Shown one piece after another: positions 30,881 through 39,281 of a stretch of 60,784 nt of DNA (positions are counted from its first letter, which is position 1; each line of letters starts with the position of its first letter). The stretch comes from Metabacillus rhizolycopersici. Its GTDB lineage: Bacteria > Bacillota > Bacilli > Bacillales > Bacillaceae. Both the position numbers and the translations under genes were made by a program. The stretch lies in assembly GCF_020075705.1 (NCBI RefSeq), contig NZ_JAIQUM010000027.1, positions 1-60,784 on the forward strand. The letters are read 5' to 3'. The notes under the pieces were generated by a model that did no database searches, had not been told where the DNA came from, and saw only the letters and a list, made by a program, of their open reading frames with translations.

Positions 30881-30914
30881 ACTTGTCAGAGCTGGTCAAG
30901 GCGCTTACGCTTTT
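30881..30914 (+). repeat. Hairpin repeat tail fragment, copy R8b
   Basis: ACTTGTCAGAGCTGGTCAAG and GCGCTTACGCTTTT only; a 3' fragment joined to R8a as in the tandem arrays. Confidence 0.8.
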
Positions 30915-30951
30915 ATATAATAAGCTAGGGGGATTCTGGGAGGAGAAGGAC

Positions 30952-32550
30952 ATGAACGTCCAAAAGAATAGTATTAATTTGGCTATGCAGGGTGCTGTTA
31001 TCCTAACTATTGCTGGGTTAATAACAAAGATATTAAGTGCAGCATACCGTGTTCCTTATCAAAATATAGTAGGAGATATCGGGTTTTATATTTATCAACA
31101 GGTTTACCCGTTCTATGGGATGGGTGTGATTTTAGCGACCTCGGGATTTCCTGTCATGATATCAAAAGTAATGACTGATTATGGATATGGTAAATCACTC
31201 CATATTAAATCAAAAATTATGACCATCACTTTTTTATACTTAACGATCATTGGAGTTGTTTTATCAGCTACTTTATACATATTTTCTGACAACATAGCGG
31301 CTTATATGGGAGATTCTAACCTAACTGCGCTCATTCAAGTAACGTCGATTGCGCTTTTGGTTGTTCCTATTATTTCAATATTCAGAGGCTATTTTCAGTT
31401 TGAGCAAAATATGCAGCCAACTGCGATTTCGCAAATTATCGAGCAGAGTATAAGAGTATCGGTTATTTTAGTAAGCTCATATTATATGGTGAGAGCTGGT
31501 TATAATCTCTATGAAGCTGGTTTTGGTGCGTTAGTAGGGTCAATTGTCGGAAGTGTGGCGGGTCTTATTCTGCTCCTAATTTTTTGGATTAGAAAAAAGC
31601 AGCATACGAAGATAAGGTGGAATATTTCTGCACCTATTGAAACGTGGAAAATACTCACTTCACTAATAAAGTATAGTTGGACAATTGCTTTGAGTAGTTT
31701 ACTTCTTATTTTAATTCAGCTTATTGATGCACTTAATTTATATTCCCTTTTAATCGGTGGAGGAATGGGTGAGGTTTTAGCAAAGGAAACTAAGGGCGTT
31801 TATGATCGTGGACAGCCGCTGATTCAGTTAGGTACCGTTGTTGCAACGTCATTAGCTTTGTCACTTGTTCCTGTCATTGCGAGTGCTAAGTTCCAAAATA
31901 ATAGTAAATTAATTCACGAAAAGGTAAATTTGTCACTAAAGGTATGTATTGTTGTTGGGGCTGGTGCAGCTACAGGTTTAATTGCAATTATAAGACCAAC
32001 GAATATTATGCTTTTTACAAATGCTTCTGGATCAAATGTATTAATGATTTTAAGCGCTTCTATTTTGTTTACTTCCCTATGTTTAACGATGTTTGCGATT
32101 CTTCAGGGGTTAGGTTATACCTTCTTTCCAGCGCTGTCTGTTTTGATCGGAGTTGGTGCGAAATATTTAGCAAATATATGGCTCATTCCACTATACGGAG
32201 TAAGCGGTGCAGCGGTTTCAACAGTTCTTTCTTATTGTCTCATTGCAATCCTGACGAGCTTGTTTATGATGGTCAAGGGTTATTCATTTAAAGAAAAAAA
32301 GTGTTTGGTTAAAATTAGTTTAGCACTTGTTATGATGTTTCTTATAATATGTGCTTTATTAACAGTTGTAGGTTCAGTTATTGATTTGGATAATCGTCTA
32401 AATGCCACCTTTGCTTCATTCTTTGGGGTGGTGGTTGGTGGTAGCTTATATGGATGGTTAATTATAAAGTTAAACGTCTTTTCTCGTAACGAGCTTCAAT
32501 ACATACCGATTGCGAAAAAGGGATTAAAAAAAGAGAAGTGGGGTTCGTAA
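30952..32550 (+). CDS. yabM: MOP/SpoVB-type flippase family membrane protein YabM
   Basis: Polysaccharide-transporter/MurJ-SpoVB superfamily protein of 532 residues with about 14 predicted membrane segments; likely moves lipid-linked sugar precursors across the cytoplasmic membrane, but the substrate is unknown. The N-terminal AMQGAVILTIAGLITKILS and the AAYRVPYQNIVGD loop are typical. ATG 30952 has AGGAG 6 nt upstream; the longer frame from 30841 reads through repeats R8a and R8b and is not protein. It ends exactly where mazG begins. Confidence 0.94.
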   Translation: MNVQKNSINLAMQGAVILTIAGLITKILSAAYRVPYQNIVGDIGFYIYQQVYPFYGMGVILATSGFPVMISKVMTDYGYGKSLHIKSKIMTITFLYLTIIGVVLSATLYIFSDNIAAYMGDSNLTALIQVTSIALLVVPIISIFRGYFQFEQNMQPTAISQIIEQSIRVSVILVSSYYMVRAGYNLYEAGFGALVGSIVGSVAGLILLLIFWIRKKQHTKIRWNISAPIETWKILTSLIKYSWTIALSSLLLILIQLIDALNLYSLLIGGGMGEVLAKETKGVYDRGQPLIQLGTVVATSLALSLVPVIASAKFQNNSKLIHEKVNLSLKVCIVVGAGAATGLIAIIRPTNIMLFTNASGSNVLMILSASILFTSLCLTMFAILQGLGYTFFPALSVLIGVGAKYLANIWLIPLYGVSGAAVSTVLSYCLIAILTSLFMMVKGYSFKEKKCLVKISLALVMMFLIICALLTVVGSVIDLDNRLNATFASFFGVVVGGSLYGWLIIKLNVFSRNELQYIPIAKKGLKKEKWGS

Positions 32551-34035
32551 ATGGCTAAGCAAATCACTATTGTAGGTTTAGGTGCGGGTGATCTAAACCA
32601 ATTACCTTATGGTGTATATCAATTAATTACAAAATCTGAACATTTATTTTTACGTACAAAAGAGCATCCAATAATCGGGGAATTACACTCAGAAATAAGC
32701 TTCGAATCGTTTGATTCTATTTATGAAGAAAATGATCATTTTGAGGACGTTTACCATAAAATTGTTGAAAAACTATTAGAAAAAGCAGACGATGCAGATA
32801 TTGTGTATGCTGTACCAGGGCATCCTCTCGTTGCAGAAAAAACAGTTCAAATCCTTTTAACTGACGGCAGGCAGAGTGGGTATACAATCGTTGTACAAGG
32901 AGGTCAAAGCTTCCTCGATTCAACCTTTCAAGCCTTGGAAATTGATCCAATTGAGGGATTTCAGCTTGTTGATGCATTAACTTTAAAAAGCGATCAACTC
33001 CAATTAAATGGACATGTTATCATTACGCAGGTGTACGACCAAATGGTAGCATCAGAAGTGAAATTAACATTAATGGAGCAGTTGCCTGATGACTATAAAG
33101 TTATGATCGTCACCGCAGCCGGGAGTAGCGAGCAACAAATAAAAGAGGTTGCTCTTTATGAACTAGACAGGGAAACAAGGATGAATAATTTAACAAGTAT
33201 ATACATTCCACCTGTAGAAAATAGTGAAACTTTGCATCATCAGTTTTCGTCCTTACGAGGCATTATTGCAAAGCTCCGTGGACCGAATGGTTGTCCATGG
33301 GACAAGGAACAGACGCATGATTCTCTTAAAAGATATTTAATCGAAGAATGCTATGAACTTCTAGAGGCAATCGAGGAAGAAGACTACGACCATATAATCG
33401 AAGAGTTAGGTGATGTCCTGCTGCAAGTTGTTCTTCATGCACAAATTGGTGAAGATGATGGTATGTTCTCAATTGATGATGTCATAAAGGGTATCTCGGA
33501 TAAAATGGTTCGTAGACATCCACATGTCTTTGGAGAGGTCATGGTACAAGATACGGAAGAAGTTTTATCAAATTGGGAAGATATAAAGCGTAAAGAAAAG
33601 GGCTCAAGAGATAAAACGTCAATTCTCGATTCTGTTTCAACAGCACTCCCTGCGCTTTCAAAAGCTTATCACTTGCAGAAAAAGGCCGCAAAGGTTGGCT
33701 TTGATTGGCCGACGATTGATGGGACATGGGAAAAGGTCAAGGAGGAAATAAACGAATTTGAAATAGAGATAGCCTCAAATGAAGATGAACGTCTGATGAT
33801 GAAGGAGTTTGGTGACGTGCTATTTGCACTCGTCAATGTTGGAAGACATTATAAGATTGAACCTGAAGAAGCATTAACTTCTACAAATAAAAAGTTTTAT
33901 GATCGTTTTACTTATATAGAGAAAAAGGCAGTAGAGAATCAAAAGGAGCTTCAAGATATGTCTTTAGAAGAAATGGATAGATATTGGGATGAGGCAAAAA
34001 AACTGGTGAAGAGGGATAAAGATGAGACTAGATAA
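32551..34035 (+). CDS. mazG: Tetrapyrrole-methylase-like/MazG nucleotide pyrophosphohydrolase fusion YabN
   Basis: Two-domain protein of 494 residues. Residues 1-220 have the tetrapyrrole (corrin/porphyrin) methylase fold (ITIVGLGAGDLNQLPYG); the catalytic role of that part is unclear. Residues 230-494 are a double MazG module with the metal motif EECYELLEAIEEE...EELGD near 267 and GCPWDKEQTHDSL before it, hydrolysing NTPs to NMP and PPi, which cleanses damaged nucleotides. AAGTGGGG precedes ATG 32551. It overlaps rqcP by 14 nt. Confidence 0.95.
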   Translation: MAKQITIVGLGAGDLNQLPYGVYQLITKSEHLFLRTKEHPIIGELHSEISFESFDSIYEENDHFEDVYHKIVEKLLEKADDADIVYAVPGHPLVAEKTVQILLTDGRQSGYTIVVQGGQSFLDSTFQALEIDPIEGFQLVDALTLKSDQLQLNGHVIITQVYDQMVASEVKLTLMEQLPDDYKVMIVTAAGSSEQQIKEVALYELDRETRMNNLTSIYIPPVENSETLHHQFSSLRGIIAKLRGPNGCPWDKEQTHDSLKRYLIEECYELLEAIEEEDYDHIIEELGDVLLQVVLHAQIGEDDGMFSIDDVIKGISDKMVRRHPHVFGEVMVQDTEEVLSNWEDIKRKEKGSRDKTSILDSVSTALPALSKAYHLQKKAAKVGFDWPTIDGTWEKVKEEINEFEIEIASNEDERLMMKEFGDVLFALVNVGRHYKIEPEEALTSTNKKFYDRFTYIEKKAVENQKELQDMSLEEMDRYWDEAKKLVKRDKDETR

Positions 34036-34285
34036 ATTTTTAAAGGTATCAAGAATAATTAAAAGACGAACGTTAGCAAAAGAGATTGCTGATCAAGGAA
34101 GAATTTCAATAAATGGGACACCTGGAAAGGCGAGTTCACAGGTAAAGGTTGGAGATGAGTTATTGATTCGATTTGGTCAAAAGTTAGTTACGGTCAAAAT
34201 TGCAGACTTGAAGGAGACAACAAGGAAAGAGGAGGCAACAGACCTTTATCGAATTGTGAAGGAAGAAAGGATTAGTCAAGAGTAG
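34022..34285 (+). CDS. rqcP: Ribosome quality control protein RqcP (YabO)
   Basis: S4-domain RNA-binding protein of 87 residues, an Hsp15 relative. In B. subtilis it binds the obstructed 50S subunit and helps RqcH add C-terminal alanine tails to stalled chains. The S4 motif is MRLDKFLKVSRIIKRRTLAKE..GRISINGTPGK. AGAGGGAT precedes ATG 34022, inside the 3' end of mazG. The 365-nt gap downstream is taken up by two tandem repeats. Confidence 0.95.
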   Translation: MRLDKFLKVSRIIKRRTLAKEIADQGRISINGTPGKASSQVKVGDELLIRFGQKLVTVKIADLKETTRKEEATDLYRIVKEERISQE

Positions 34286-34326
34286 GTGTTTTTGGGGGAA
34301 TAGAAATGGGATGTTTTGACGGTGTG

Positions 34327-34451
34327 TTGGTGTCTAGCTCCAGCGCTAAGCCCCTCGAGTCATAAGCCACTCCATAATTGAAGGCAAAGAGCGCCTTCTA
34401 TTATGGATCGTCTTATGCTTGTCGGGGCTGAACGAGGCGCTTCCGCTTTTC
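34327..34451 (+). repeat. Hairpin repeat, copy R9a (tandem, 125 bp, head type C)
   Basis: Head TTGGTGTCTAGCTCCAGCGC, tail AACGAGGCGCTTCCGCTTTTC. The inner arm TCCATAAT pairs with ATTATGGA, and CATAAG pairs with CTTATG. Confidence 0.92.
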
Positions 34452-34576
34452 GTGGTGTCTAGCTGCAGGCCAAGCCCCTCGAGTCATAAGCCAGTCCGAA
34501 ATTGAAGGTAAAGAGCACCTTCTATTCCGGACCATCTTATGCTTGTCGGGTCTGATCGAGGCGCTTCTGCTTTTCT
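34452..34576 (+). repeat. Hairpin repeat, copy R9b (tandem, 125 bp, head type C)
   Basis: Exactly 125 bp after R9a. The inner arm GTCCGAAAT pairs with ATTCCGGAC (one A-C mismatch), so both strands differ from R9a in step. Head arm has AGGCC in place of AGCGCT. Confidence 0.92.
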
Positions 34577-34588
34577 GAATAGGCTTGT

Positions 34589-34617
34589 TCTAAATCGCAT
34601 TCTTTTTACATACAAAT
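34589..34617 (+). promoter_or_regulatory. yabP promoter candidate, sigma-E type
   Basis: CATACAAAT (34609-34617) resembles the sigma-E -10 CATACAhT, with TCTAAAT about 13 nt upstream as a weak -35. yabP-yabQ are sigma-E genes in B. subtilis. Confidence 0.4.
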
Positions 34618-34650
34618 GTAGAAGAAAACCTTAGAATGCGGAGGTAAAAC

Positions 34651-34962
34651 ATGAGCCAATATTATGATAACAACTCTACTGTTCATAAAGGTACAGTCCA
34701 AGAGCATGATGTGATTATGAGAGGGAGGAAGTTATTAGAGATTACCGGTGTGAAACAAGTTGAAAGTTTTGATAGTGAGGAGTTTCTATTAGATACAGTG
34801 ATGGGGGCATTGGCGATCCGCGGGCAAAACCTACAGATGAAAAACCTTGATGTTGATAAGGGGATTGTTTCAATAAAAGGCAGTAGAATTTTCGACCTAG
34901 TTTACCTGGATGAACAGCATGGGGAGAAAGCTAAGGGACTCTTTAGCAAGTTATTTAAATGA
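34651..34962 (+). CDS. yabP: Sporulation protein YabP
   Basis: Mother-cell sporulation protein of 103 residues in the YabP/YqfC family, needed for spore cortex formation in B. subtilis; its mechanism is unknown. Conserved features are RGRKLLEITGVKQVESFDSEEFLLDT and the LDVDKGIVSIKG segment. GCGGAGG lies 6 nt before ATG 34651. Its stop overlaps the yabQ start by 4 nt (ATGA), so translation is coupled. Confidence 0.95.
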   Translation: MSQYYDNNSTVHKGTVQEHDVIMRGRKLLEITGVKQVESFDSEEFLLDTVMGALAIRGQNLQMKNLDVDKGIVSIKGSRIFDLVYLDEQHGEKAKGLFSKLFK

Positions 34963-35594
34963 GTCTAACAACACAGTTTTATACTATGTTAGCGATGGTT
35001 GGAATAGGAGGATGGATCGGTGTAGCTCTTGATACATATGGTCGTTTTTTAAAGCGGCCATTGAGAGCTAGATGGGTAGTCTTTATTAATGATTTTATGT
35101 TTTGGGTTGTTCAGGGACTTATTCTCTTTTACCTATTGTTGCTCGTGAATGAGGGAGAACTACGAATCTATATTTTCCTAGCAGTTTTATGCGGGTATGC
35201 AGCATATCAAAGTCTCCTCAAACGAGTGTATTTGCGAATTCTTGAGCGACTAATACAGACAAGCTTAAGCATCTATCGTTTATTAATAAAAGTCGGCCAA
35301 GTTTTGATTGTAAGGCCGGTTGTTGGACTCGTTCATCTACTAATTATGATCTTAGTAGGAGTCGTAAGGATTTTGTGGAGATTAATAAAATGGGTCTTTC
35401 AATTCCTATATTCATTGGTTAAAATCTTATTAGTACCAATACAATTCCTTTTGAGAATGATATGGAAGCTTGTCCCGATATCAATTAGGTCTTTCCTTTC
35501 AAGAATTATAATACAGTTGGCAGGATTTTTTGGAAAAGTCAAGAATATAACTAATAAATTACAGTCGTGGTGGCACTTGATAAAGAAGAAGTAA
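34959..35594 (+). CDS. yabQ: Spore cortex biosynthesis membrane protein YabQ
   Basis: Mother-cell membrane protein of 211 residues that localises to the outer forespore membrane in B. subtilis and is required for cortex synthesis. The N-terminal QFYTMLAMVGIGGWIGVALDTYGRFL is the family signature. At least three strongly hydrophobic segments are visible (about 8-27, 43-65, 71-88), followed by an amphipathic, Arg/Lys-rich C-terminal half. ATG 34959 overlaps the yabP stop; divIC starts 11 nt after its end. Confidence 0.93.
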   Translation: MSLTTQFYTMLAMVGIGGWIGVALDTYGRFLKRPLRARWVVFINDFMFWVVQGLILFYLLLLVNEGELRIYIFLAVLCGYAAYQSLLKRVYLRILERLIQTSLSIYRLLIKVGQVLIVRPVVGLVHLLIMILVGVVRILWRLIKWVFQFLYSLVKILLVPIQFLLRMIWKLVPISIRSFLSRIIIQLAGFFGKVKNITNKLQSWWHLIKKK

Positions 35595-35605
35595 GGAGGG
35601 ATTGT

Positions 35606-35974
35606 ATGAGTCTCGAGAGATCGAAGAAAATTACGGAGTTACAGTCACAATATATGCAGCAACAGGAGAGACAACGTCAAATTTCAAAAAGGCGCAAAAG
35701 GGGCTTGTTTAGAAGATTGACTATATTTGGCCTCTTAGCACTTATTTCTTCTGCTATTATGCTGACCACCATTTTAAGTCAATCCATTGCAATAAATGAA
35801 AAAAATGAAGAGCAAAAGGAACTTGAGGAAAAGCTGTCAGGATTAGAAAAAGAAGAAAATTTATTAAGGGAAGAAATCGTGAAACTTAACGATGATGAGT
35901 ATATTGCGAAGATAGCAAGAAGAGATTATTTTTTATCGGATGACAATGAAATCATCTTCAACATAAAAGACTAG
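35606..35974 (+). CDS. divIC: Cell division protein DivIC
   Basis: Bitopic septum protein that works with FtsL and DivIB. It has 122 residues: a basic cytoplasmic tail (1-36, KRRKRGLFRR), one membrane segment (about 37-57), and an extracellular coiled coil (62-95) followed by the conserved NDDEYIAKIARRDYFLS. AAGGAGGG lies 5 nt before ATG 35606; the longer frame from TTG 35567 overlaps yabQ and lacks an RBS. Confidence 0.95.
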   Translation: MSLERSKKITELQSQYMQQQERQRQISKRRKRGLFRRLTIFGLLALISSAIMLTTILSQSIAINEKNEEQKELEEKLSGLEKEENLLREEIVKLNDDEYIAKIARRDYFLSDDNEIIFNIKD

Positions 35975-35979
35975 CGTTG

Positions 35980-36009
35980 TTGACACTCGTTTTTTTATTT
36001 ATGTATAAT
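35980..36009 (+). promoter_or_regulatory. yabR sigma-A promoter
   Basis: TTGACA (35980-35985), 18 nt, TATAAT (36004-36009), 52 nt before yabR. Confidence 0.78.
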
Positions 36010-36061
36010 AGAATAAAGATTCGAATGATTTTTTATCTGTTTAAGGAGGAGCATTATTTTT

Positions 36062-36541
36062 ATGTCGATTGAAGTTGGCAGCAAGTTACAGGGTAAGGTG
36101 ACGGGAATTACTAATTTTGGAGCGTTTGTGGAATTGCCAGGAGGCTCAACAGGACTCGTTCACATCAGTGAAGTTGCCGATAATTATGTGAAGGATATTA
36201 ATGATCACTTAAAAGTCGGAGATGAAGTAACAATAAAGGTTATTAATGTTGAGAACGATGGTAAAATTGGTTTATCCATAAAAAAAGCGATAGATCGTCC
36301 TGATCGCCCTGAACGTTCAGAGCGTCCGGAACGTCCAAGAAATTCAGATCGACCAAGAAATACAGATCGACCAAGAAATACAGATCGCTCAAGACCAAGA
36401 GGGAATGATTTCCGTAGCAATAACAAGGAAAATTTCGAACAAAAAATGAGCCGCTTTTTAAAAGATAGTGAAGATCGTCTATCTTCATTAAAGCGAAATA
36501 CAGAGTCTAAGCGCGGTGGTCGAGGAGCTAGAAGAGGATAA
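36062..36541 (+). CDS. yabR: S1 domain RNA-binding protein YabR
   Basis: General stress protein 13 type S1-domain protein of 159 residues. Residues 1-75 are a single S1 fold (VGSKLQGKVTGITNFGAFVEL, GLVHISEVAD). Residues 76-120 are an Arg/Pro/Asp-rich low-complexity linker with RPRNTD repeats, and the end is rich in Arg and Gly (GGRGARRG), likely adding RNA affinity. AAGGAGG lies 12 nt before ATG 36062. It has its own promoter and terminator. Confidence 0.95.
   Translation: MSIEVGSKLQGKVTGITNFGAFVELPGGSTGLVHISEVADNYVKDINDHLKVGDEVTIKVINVENDGKIGLSIKKAIDRPDRPERSERPERPRNSDRPRNTDRPRNTDRSRPRGNDFRSNNKENFEQKMSRFLKDSEDRLSSLKRNTESKRGGRGARRG
36345..36386 (+). repeat. 18-bp tandem repeat inside yabR
   Basis: The unit CAGATCGACCAAGAAATA repeats a little over two times, encoding the DRPRNT repeats of the linker. 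In-frame slippage could change linker length. Confidence 0.7.
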
Positions 36542-36571
36542 CTTGCTGCTTTCATATACATTTTATGGGAA

Positions 36572-36602
36572 GGGAAACATCAATTTGGTGTTTTCCTTTT
36601 TA
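36572..36602 (+). terminator. yabR terminator
   Basis: GGGAAACATCA (36572-36582) pairs with TGGTGTTTTCC (36586-36596) using two G-U pairs, then a T run. Confidence 0.75.
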
Positions 36603-36619
36603 GTGTTTAGTAAACCAGA

Positions 36620-36757
36620 AAAACCTTGTACTGTGGCTATGTGCACGACATCGAACTGTAGCGCCTAGCCTGAAGCACAGGACGTGCAAGTGCAGTCACG
36701 CCATCTATTCTATGCACGTCTTATTTGTCTGAGGCTGAACAAGGCGTTTCCGCTTTT
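36620..36757 (+). repeat. Intergenic hairpin repeat, copy R10 (head type A)
   Basis: Head AACCTTGTACTGTGGCTATG, tail AACAAGGCGTTTCCGCTTTT. The inner arm is GACGTGCA/TGCACGTC, unrelated in sequence to other copies. It lies just upstream of the tRNA promoter. Confidence 0.82.
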
Positions 36758-36785
36758 GTTGCTATAAATATTTTATGAAAAGGGA

Positions 36786-36814
36786 TTGACCTAAATTAAA
36801 ATTGAATGTATTAT
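36786..36814 (+). promoter_or_regulatory. tRNA operon promoter
   Basis: TTGACC (36786-36791), 17 nt, TATTAT (36809-36814), 39 nt before tRNA-Met. Confidence 0.6.
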
Positions 36815-36853
36815 ATAACTTGTGCTCAAACGAGGACAGTAATTTAAAATTAT

Positions 36854-36930
36854 GGCGGTGTAGCTCAGCTGGCTAGAGCATTCGGTTCATACCCGAAAGG
36901 TCGTGGGTTCGACTCCCTCCGCCGCTACCA
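36854..36930 (+). tRNA. tRNA-Met (CAU), elongator type
   Basis: Full cloverleaf of 77 nt: anticodon stem TTCGG/CCGAA around loop TTCATAC (anticodon CAT), T arm GTGGGTTCGACTCCCTC-like, and an encoded CCA (36928-36930). The first acceptor pair is G-U, not the C-A mismatch of initiator tRNA. A CAU anticodon could also be tRNA-Ile2, but the B. subtilis locus here is tRNA-Met. Confidence 0.93.
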
Positions 36931-36938
36931 TAAATAAT

Positions 36939-37010
36939 GGCCCGTTGGTCAAGCGGTTAAGACACCGCCCTTTCACGGCGGTAACACGGGTTCGAATCCC
37001 GTACGGGTCA
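36939..37010 (+). tRNA. tRNA-Glu (UUC)
   Basis: Cloverleaf of 72 nt: acceptor GGCCCGT/ACGGGTC, anticodon stem CCGCC/GGCGG around CTTTCAC (anticodon TTC), T loop TTCGAAT. The CCA end is not encoded (TAC follows), unlike in tRNA-Met 8 nt upstream. Confidence 0.95.
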
Positions 37011-37014
37011 TACT

Positions 37015-37048
37015 AAAACTAGTTGCTATTAATAGCAACTAGTTTTTT
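37015..37048 (+). terminator. tRNA operon terminator
   Basis: A perfect 16-bp palindrome with arms AAACTAGTTGCTATT and AATAGCAACTAGTTT, followed by six T. The A run before it would also let it act on the minus strand for yeiH. The 170 nt to yeiH hold nothing convincing. Confidence 0.95.
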
Positions 37049-37220
37049 CTATAGAAGGAGACTTCCGGCAGTGGAGTTCTTTCTTATCCCCTATCTTTAT
37101 CTTCTTGCTAATTTCCTAAAATCCCTATGGTGTATGGACTCCCTTGAAAATAAATTGTTATCATCTGCTGAGAATAGCATCGCTAAGTTGTGTACAATTC
37201 ATTATAATGAACTATCATTT

Positions 37221-38267
37221 TTATACAATAAAATAAGCTAAAATGGAAAGGCAGATAGATGTAATCCCCATCGCGATTAACGGTTTTAATGCTTTCATAC
37301 GGAGATCTCGAAGACTTACATTTAATCCGAGCCCGACCATTGCTGCTGTTAAGCACCATGTAGTAAGGGTGGAAACACTATTTATAAATTCATTGGATAC
37401 TGGAATGGATGTGCCAAGTACATAACTTCCAATAATGCTCATAACTATGAACCCTATTAAAAACCATGGAAATTCAACCTTCGTTTCAGAACAATCTTCC
37501 CTAGTTCCATTCCTTTTCATGATGTACATAAAAAGAAAGCACAGTGGAACAAGTAAAAATACTCTACCTAATTTTGCAAGTAAGCCAATAGCTAGTGCAT
37601 CTTGCCCCCCTGGTGATGCAGCTAAGGCTACGTGTGCAATTTCATGTAAGCTAATTCCCGACCAAATGCCATATTCTATGTCTGACAACGGCAAGAAGGG
37701 CCGTAATATCGTATAAGCAATCGCAAAAATTGTCCCGACTAAAGCAATAATGCCAACACCAATGGCAGTATCTTCATCTTTGGACTTTATGATTGGTGCC
37801 AATGCAGCAATAGCTGCCGCACCACACACCCCTGTACCTATTCCAAGAAGAAGAGATATATTTTTATCAGCTTTCAACAATCGAGCTAGCCATACTGTTA
37901 TCAAGATAGCAAAGGCAATAACAACAGCATCTCGAACGATTAGTCCTAAACCATCCTGTAAAACCGTACCTATATTGAGCTTGAGTCCATACAAAATAAT
38001 CGCAAACCGTAATAATCTTTTCGAAGAAAATCCTATACCTGAACGGATGAGTTCAGGGTAACCAAAAAATTGCCGATACAAGACAGCGATCACAATTGCA
38101 GATGCTAATTGACCAACATGATCAAATCCGGGCGCTTTTGCCAATAAGTAGCCCAGTAAGGCAATCATAAAGGTAAAGGCAATTCCACCGATCCATTGCC
38201 TAAAAGATGTGGATTTTATTTGGGGTTGGATAGGTTCTTTATTTACTCTAGCGTATTGCGATTCCAT
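37221..38267 (-). CDS. YeiH/UPF0324 family putative sulfate exporter
   Basis: Membrane protein of 348 residues with about 10-11 hydrophobic segments, of the YeiH/UPF0324 family annotated as putative sulfate exporters; transport has not been proven. Signature stretches are GLKLNIGTVL, GTGVCGAAAIAALAP, EIAHVALAASPGG and the late MVGLGLNVSLRDLR. On the minus strand AAGGTGGTG lies about 6 nt before the ATG at 38267. It diverges from a LysR gene, and neither is present at this place in B. subtilis. Confidence 0.88.
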   Translation of the reverse strand: MESQYARVNKEPIQPQIKSTSFRQWIGGIAFTFMIALLGYLLAKAPGFDHVGQLASAIVIAVLYRQFFGYPELIRSGIGFSSKRLLRFAIILYGLKLNIGTVLQDGLGLIVRDAVVIAFAILITVWLARLLKADKNISLLLGIGTGVCGAAAIAALAPIIKSKDEDTAIGVGIIALVGTIFAIAYTILRPFLPLSDIEYGIWSGISLHEIAHVALAASPGGQDALAIGLLAKLGRVFLLVPLCFLFMYIMKRNGTREDCSETKVEFPWFLIGFIVMSIIGSYVLGTSIPVSNEFINSVSTLTTWCLTAAMVGLGLNVSLRDLRMKALKPLIAMGITSICLSILAYFIV

Positions 38268-38324
38268 CTCAACACCACCTTTATCTCAGACTAAAGCATT
38301 TCTAACGATAAGAAAAATAATTAT

Positions 38325-38342
38325 TTATGATACTTATCATAA
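38325..38342. promoter_or_regulatory. LysR operator candidate between yeiH and the regulator gene
   Basis: Perfect inverted repeat TTATGATA-CT-TATCATAA that contains a T-N11-A core, next to another palindrome AAATAATTATTT (38315-38326). It lies about where the -35 of the regulator gene would be (TATAAT at 38352-38357), as expected for an autoregulated divergent LysR pair. Confidence 0.6.
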
Positions 38343-38387
38343 GTAAAAGCATATAATAAGAAATAAACTGAAAAAGGGTTGATAAAA

Positions 38388-39281
38388 GTGGATCAACAGT
38401 TACATGTCTTTGTAACGGTAGCAGAGATGGAAAACTTTTCACGTGCGGCAGAAGAATTACATATGACTCAACCTGCAGTAAGCCAATATATTCAATCTTT
38501 TGAGCGTACGATGGGGACAAAATTGTTGGAGCGCAGTAATAAATTTGTACGCTTAAATAAAGCAGGGGAAATTGTCTATCATCACGCAAAGGAGATATTA
38601 GGTCTCTATACAAAAATGCATTACTTGATAGACGATCTAACCAACAAGACGAGTGGACCTCTTTCAATTGGTGCCAGTTATACATTTGGGGAATATGTTT
38701 TGCCGCATGTTATTGCAAAAATGTATAGGAAATATCCATTGATCACTCCAACTATTACGATCGGGAACACAAAAGATGTAGCAAATTTAGTTTTAGGGCA
38801 CCAATTAGAGGTGGGGATCGTGGAGGGGGAATTCAAAGATAAAAATTTATTAATCGAACCTTTTGCAGTAGATTCCATGTATCTGGTGACTTCTCCAAAA
38901 CATAGATTGGCTCAAAAAAATGGTGAAATTAACATATCAGAGTTAGCGGAAGAAACGTGGATTGTCAGGGAAAATGGTTCTGGAACTAGAGAAGCTACTG
39001 AGAAAATGTTCAGAACATGTGAAATCATTCCGAAAAAAACATTGGAGTTTGGAAGTACACAATTAATAAAGGAATCTGTAGAAGCTGGTCTTGGCATTAG
39101 TCTACTTTCTTACTGGGCAATTCGTAAGGAATGTTCAATAGGTTCTTTAAATGTCTTAAACGTAAAACAACTTCCAATTACACGGGAATTTTCAATCGTT
39201 TTACGATCTCCATTCCAGACTAAAGCGTTAAACGTATTTTTAGAACTATTAAGAGAAAGTAAGGCTATACCTGATTTATGA
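38388..39281 (+). CDS. LysR family transcriptional regulator
   Basis: DNA-binding regulator of 297 residues: N-terminal winged helix (QLHVFVTVAEMENFSRAAEELHMTQPAVS, 4-33), linker helix, and a two-lobe effector-binding domain from about 90. It resembles the YwfK/CysL-type regulators paired with YeiH proteins, so it probably controls the divergent transporter gene; the effector is unknown. GTG 38388 has AAAGGG 9 nt upstream; TTG 38379 touches that RBS. No terminator is clear after it. Confidence 0.9.
   Translation: MDQQLHVFVTVAEMENFSRAAEELHMTQPAVSQYIQSFERTMGTKLLERSNKFVRLNKAGEIVYHHAKEILGLYTKMHYLIDDLTNKTSGPLSIGASYTFGEYVLPHVIAKMYRKYPLITPTITIGNTKDVANLVLGHQLEVGIVEGEFKDKNLLIEPFAVDSMYLVTSPKHRLAQKNGEINISELAEETWIVRENGSGTREATEKMFRTCEIIPKKTLEFGSTQLIKESVEAGLGISLLSYWAIRKECSIGSLNVLNVKQLPITREFSIVLRSPFQTKALNVFLELLRESKAIPDL

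Noticed and set aside
30841..30951. N-terminal extension of YabM
   Set aside because: The frame reads through repeat copies R8a and R8b; a good RBS precedes ATG 30952, which gives the family length.
37023..37241. 72-codon plus-strand frame after the tRNA genes
   Set aside because: It starts inside the tRNA terminator, has no RBS and overlaps the 3' end of yeiH; probably chance.
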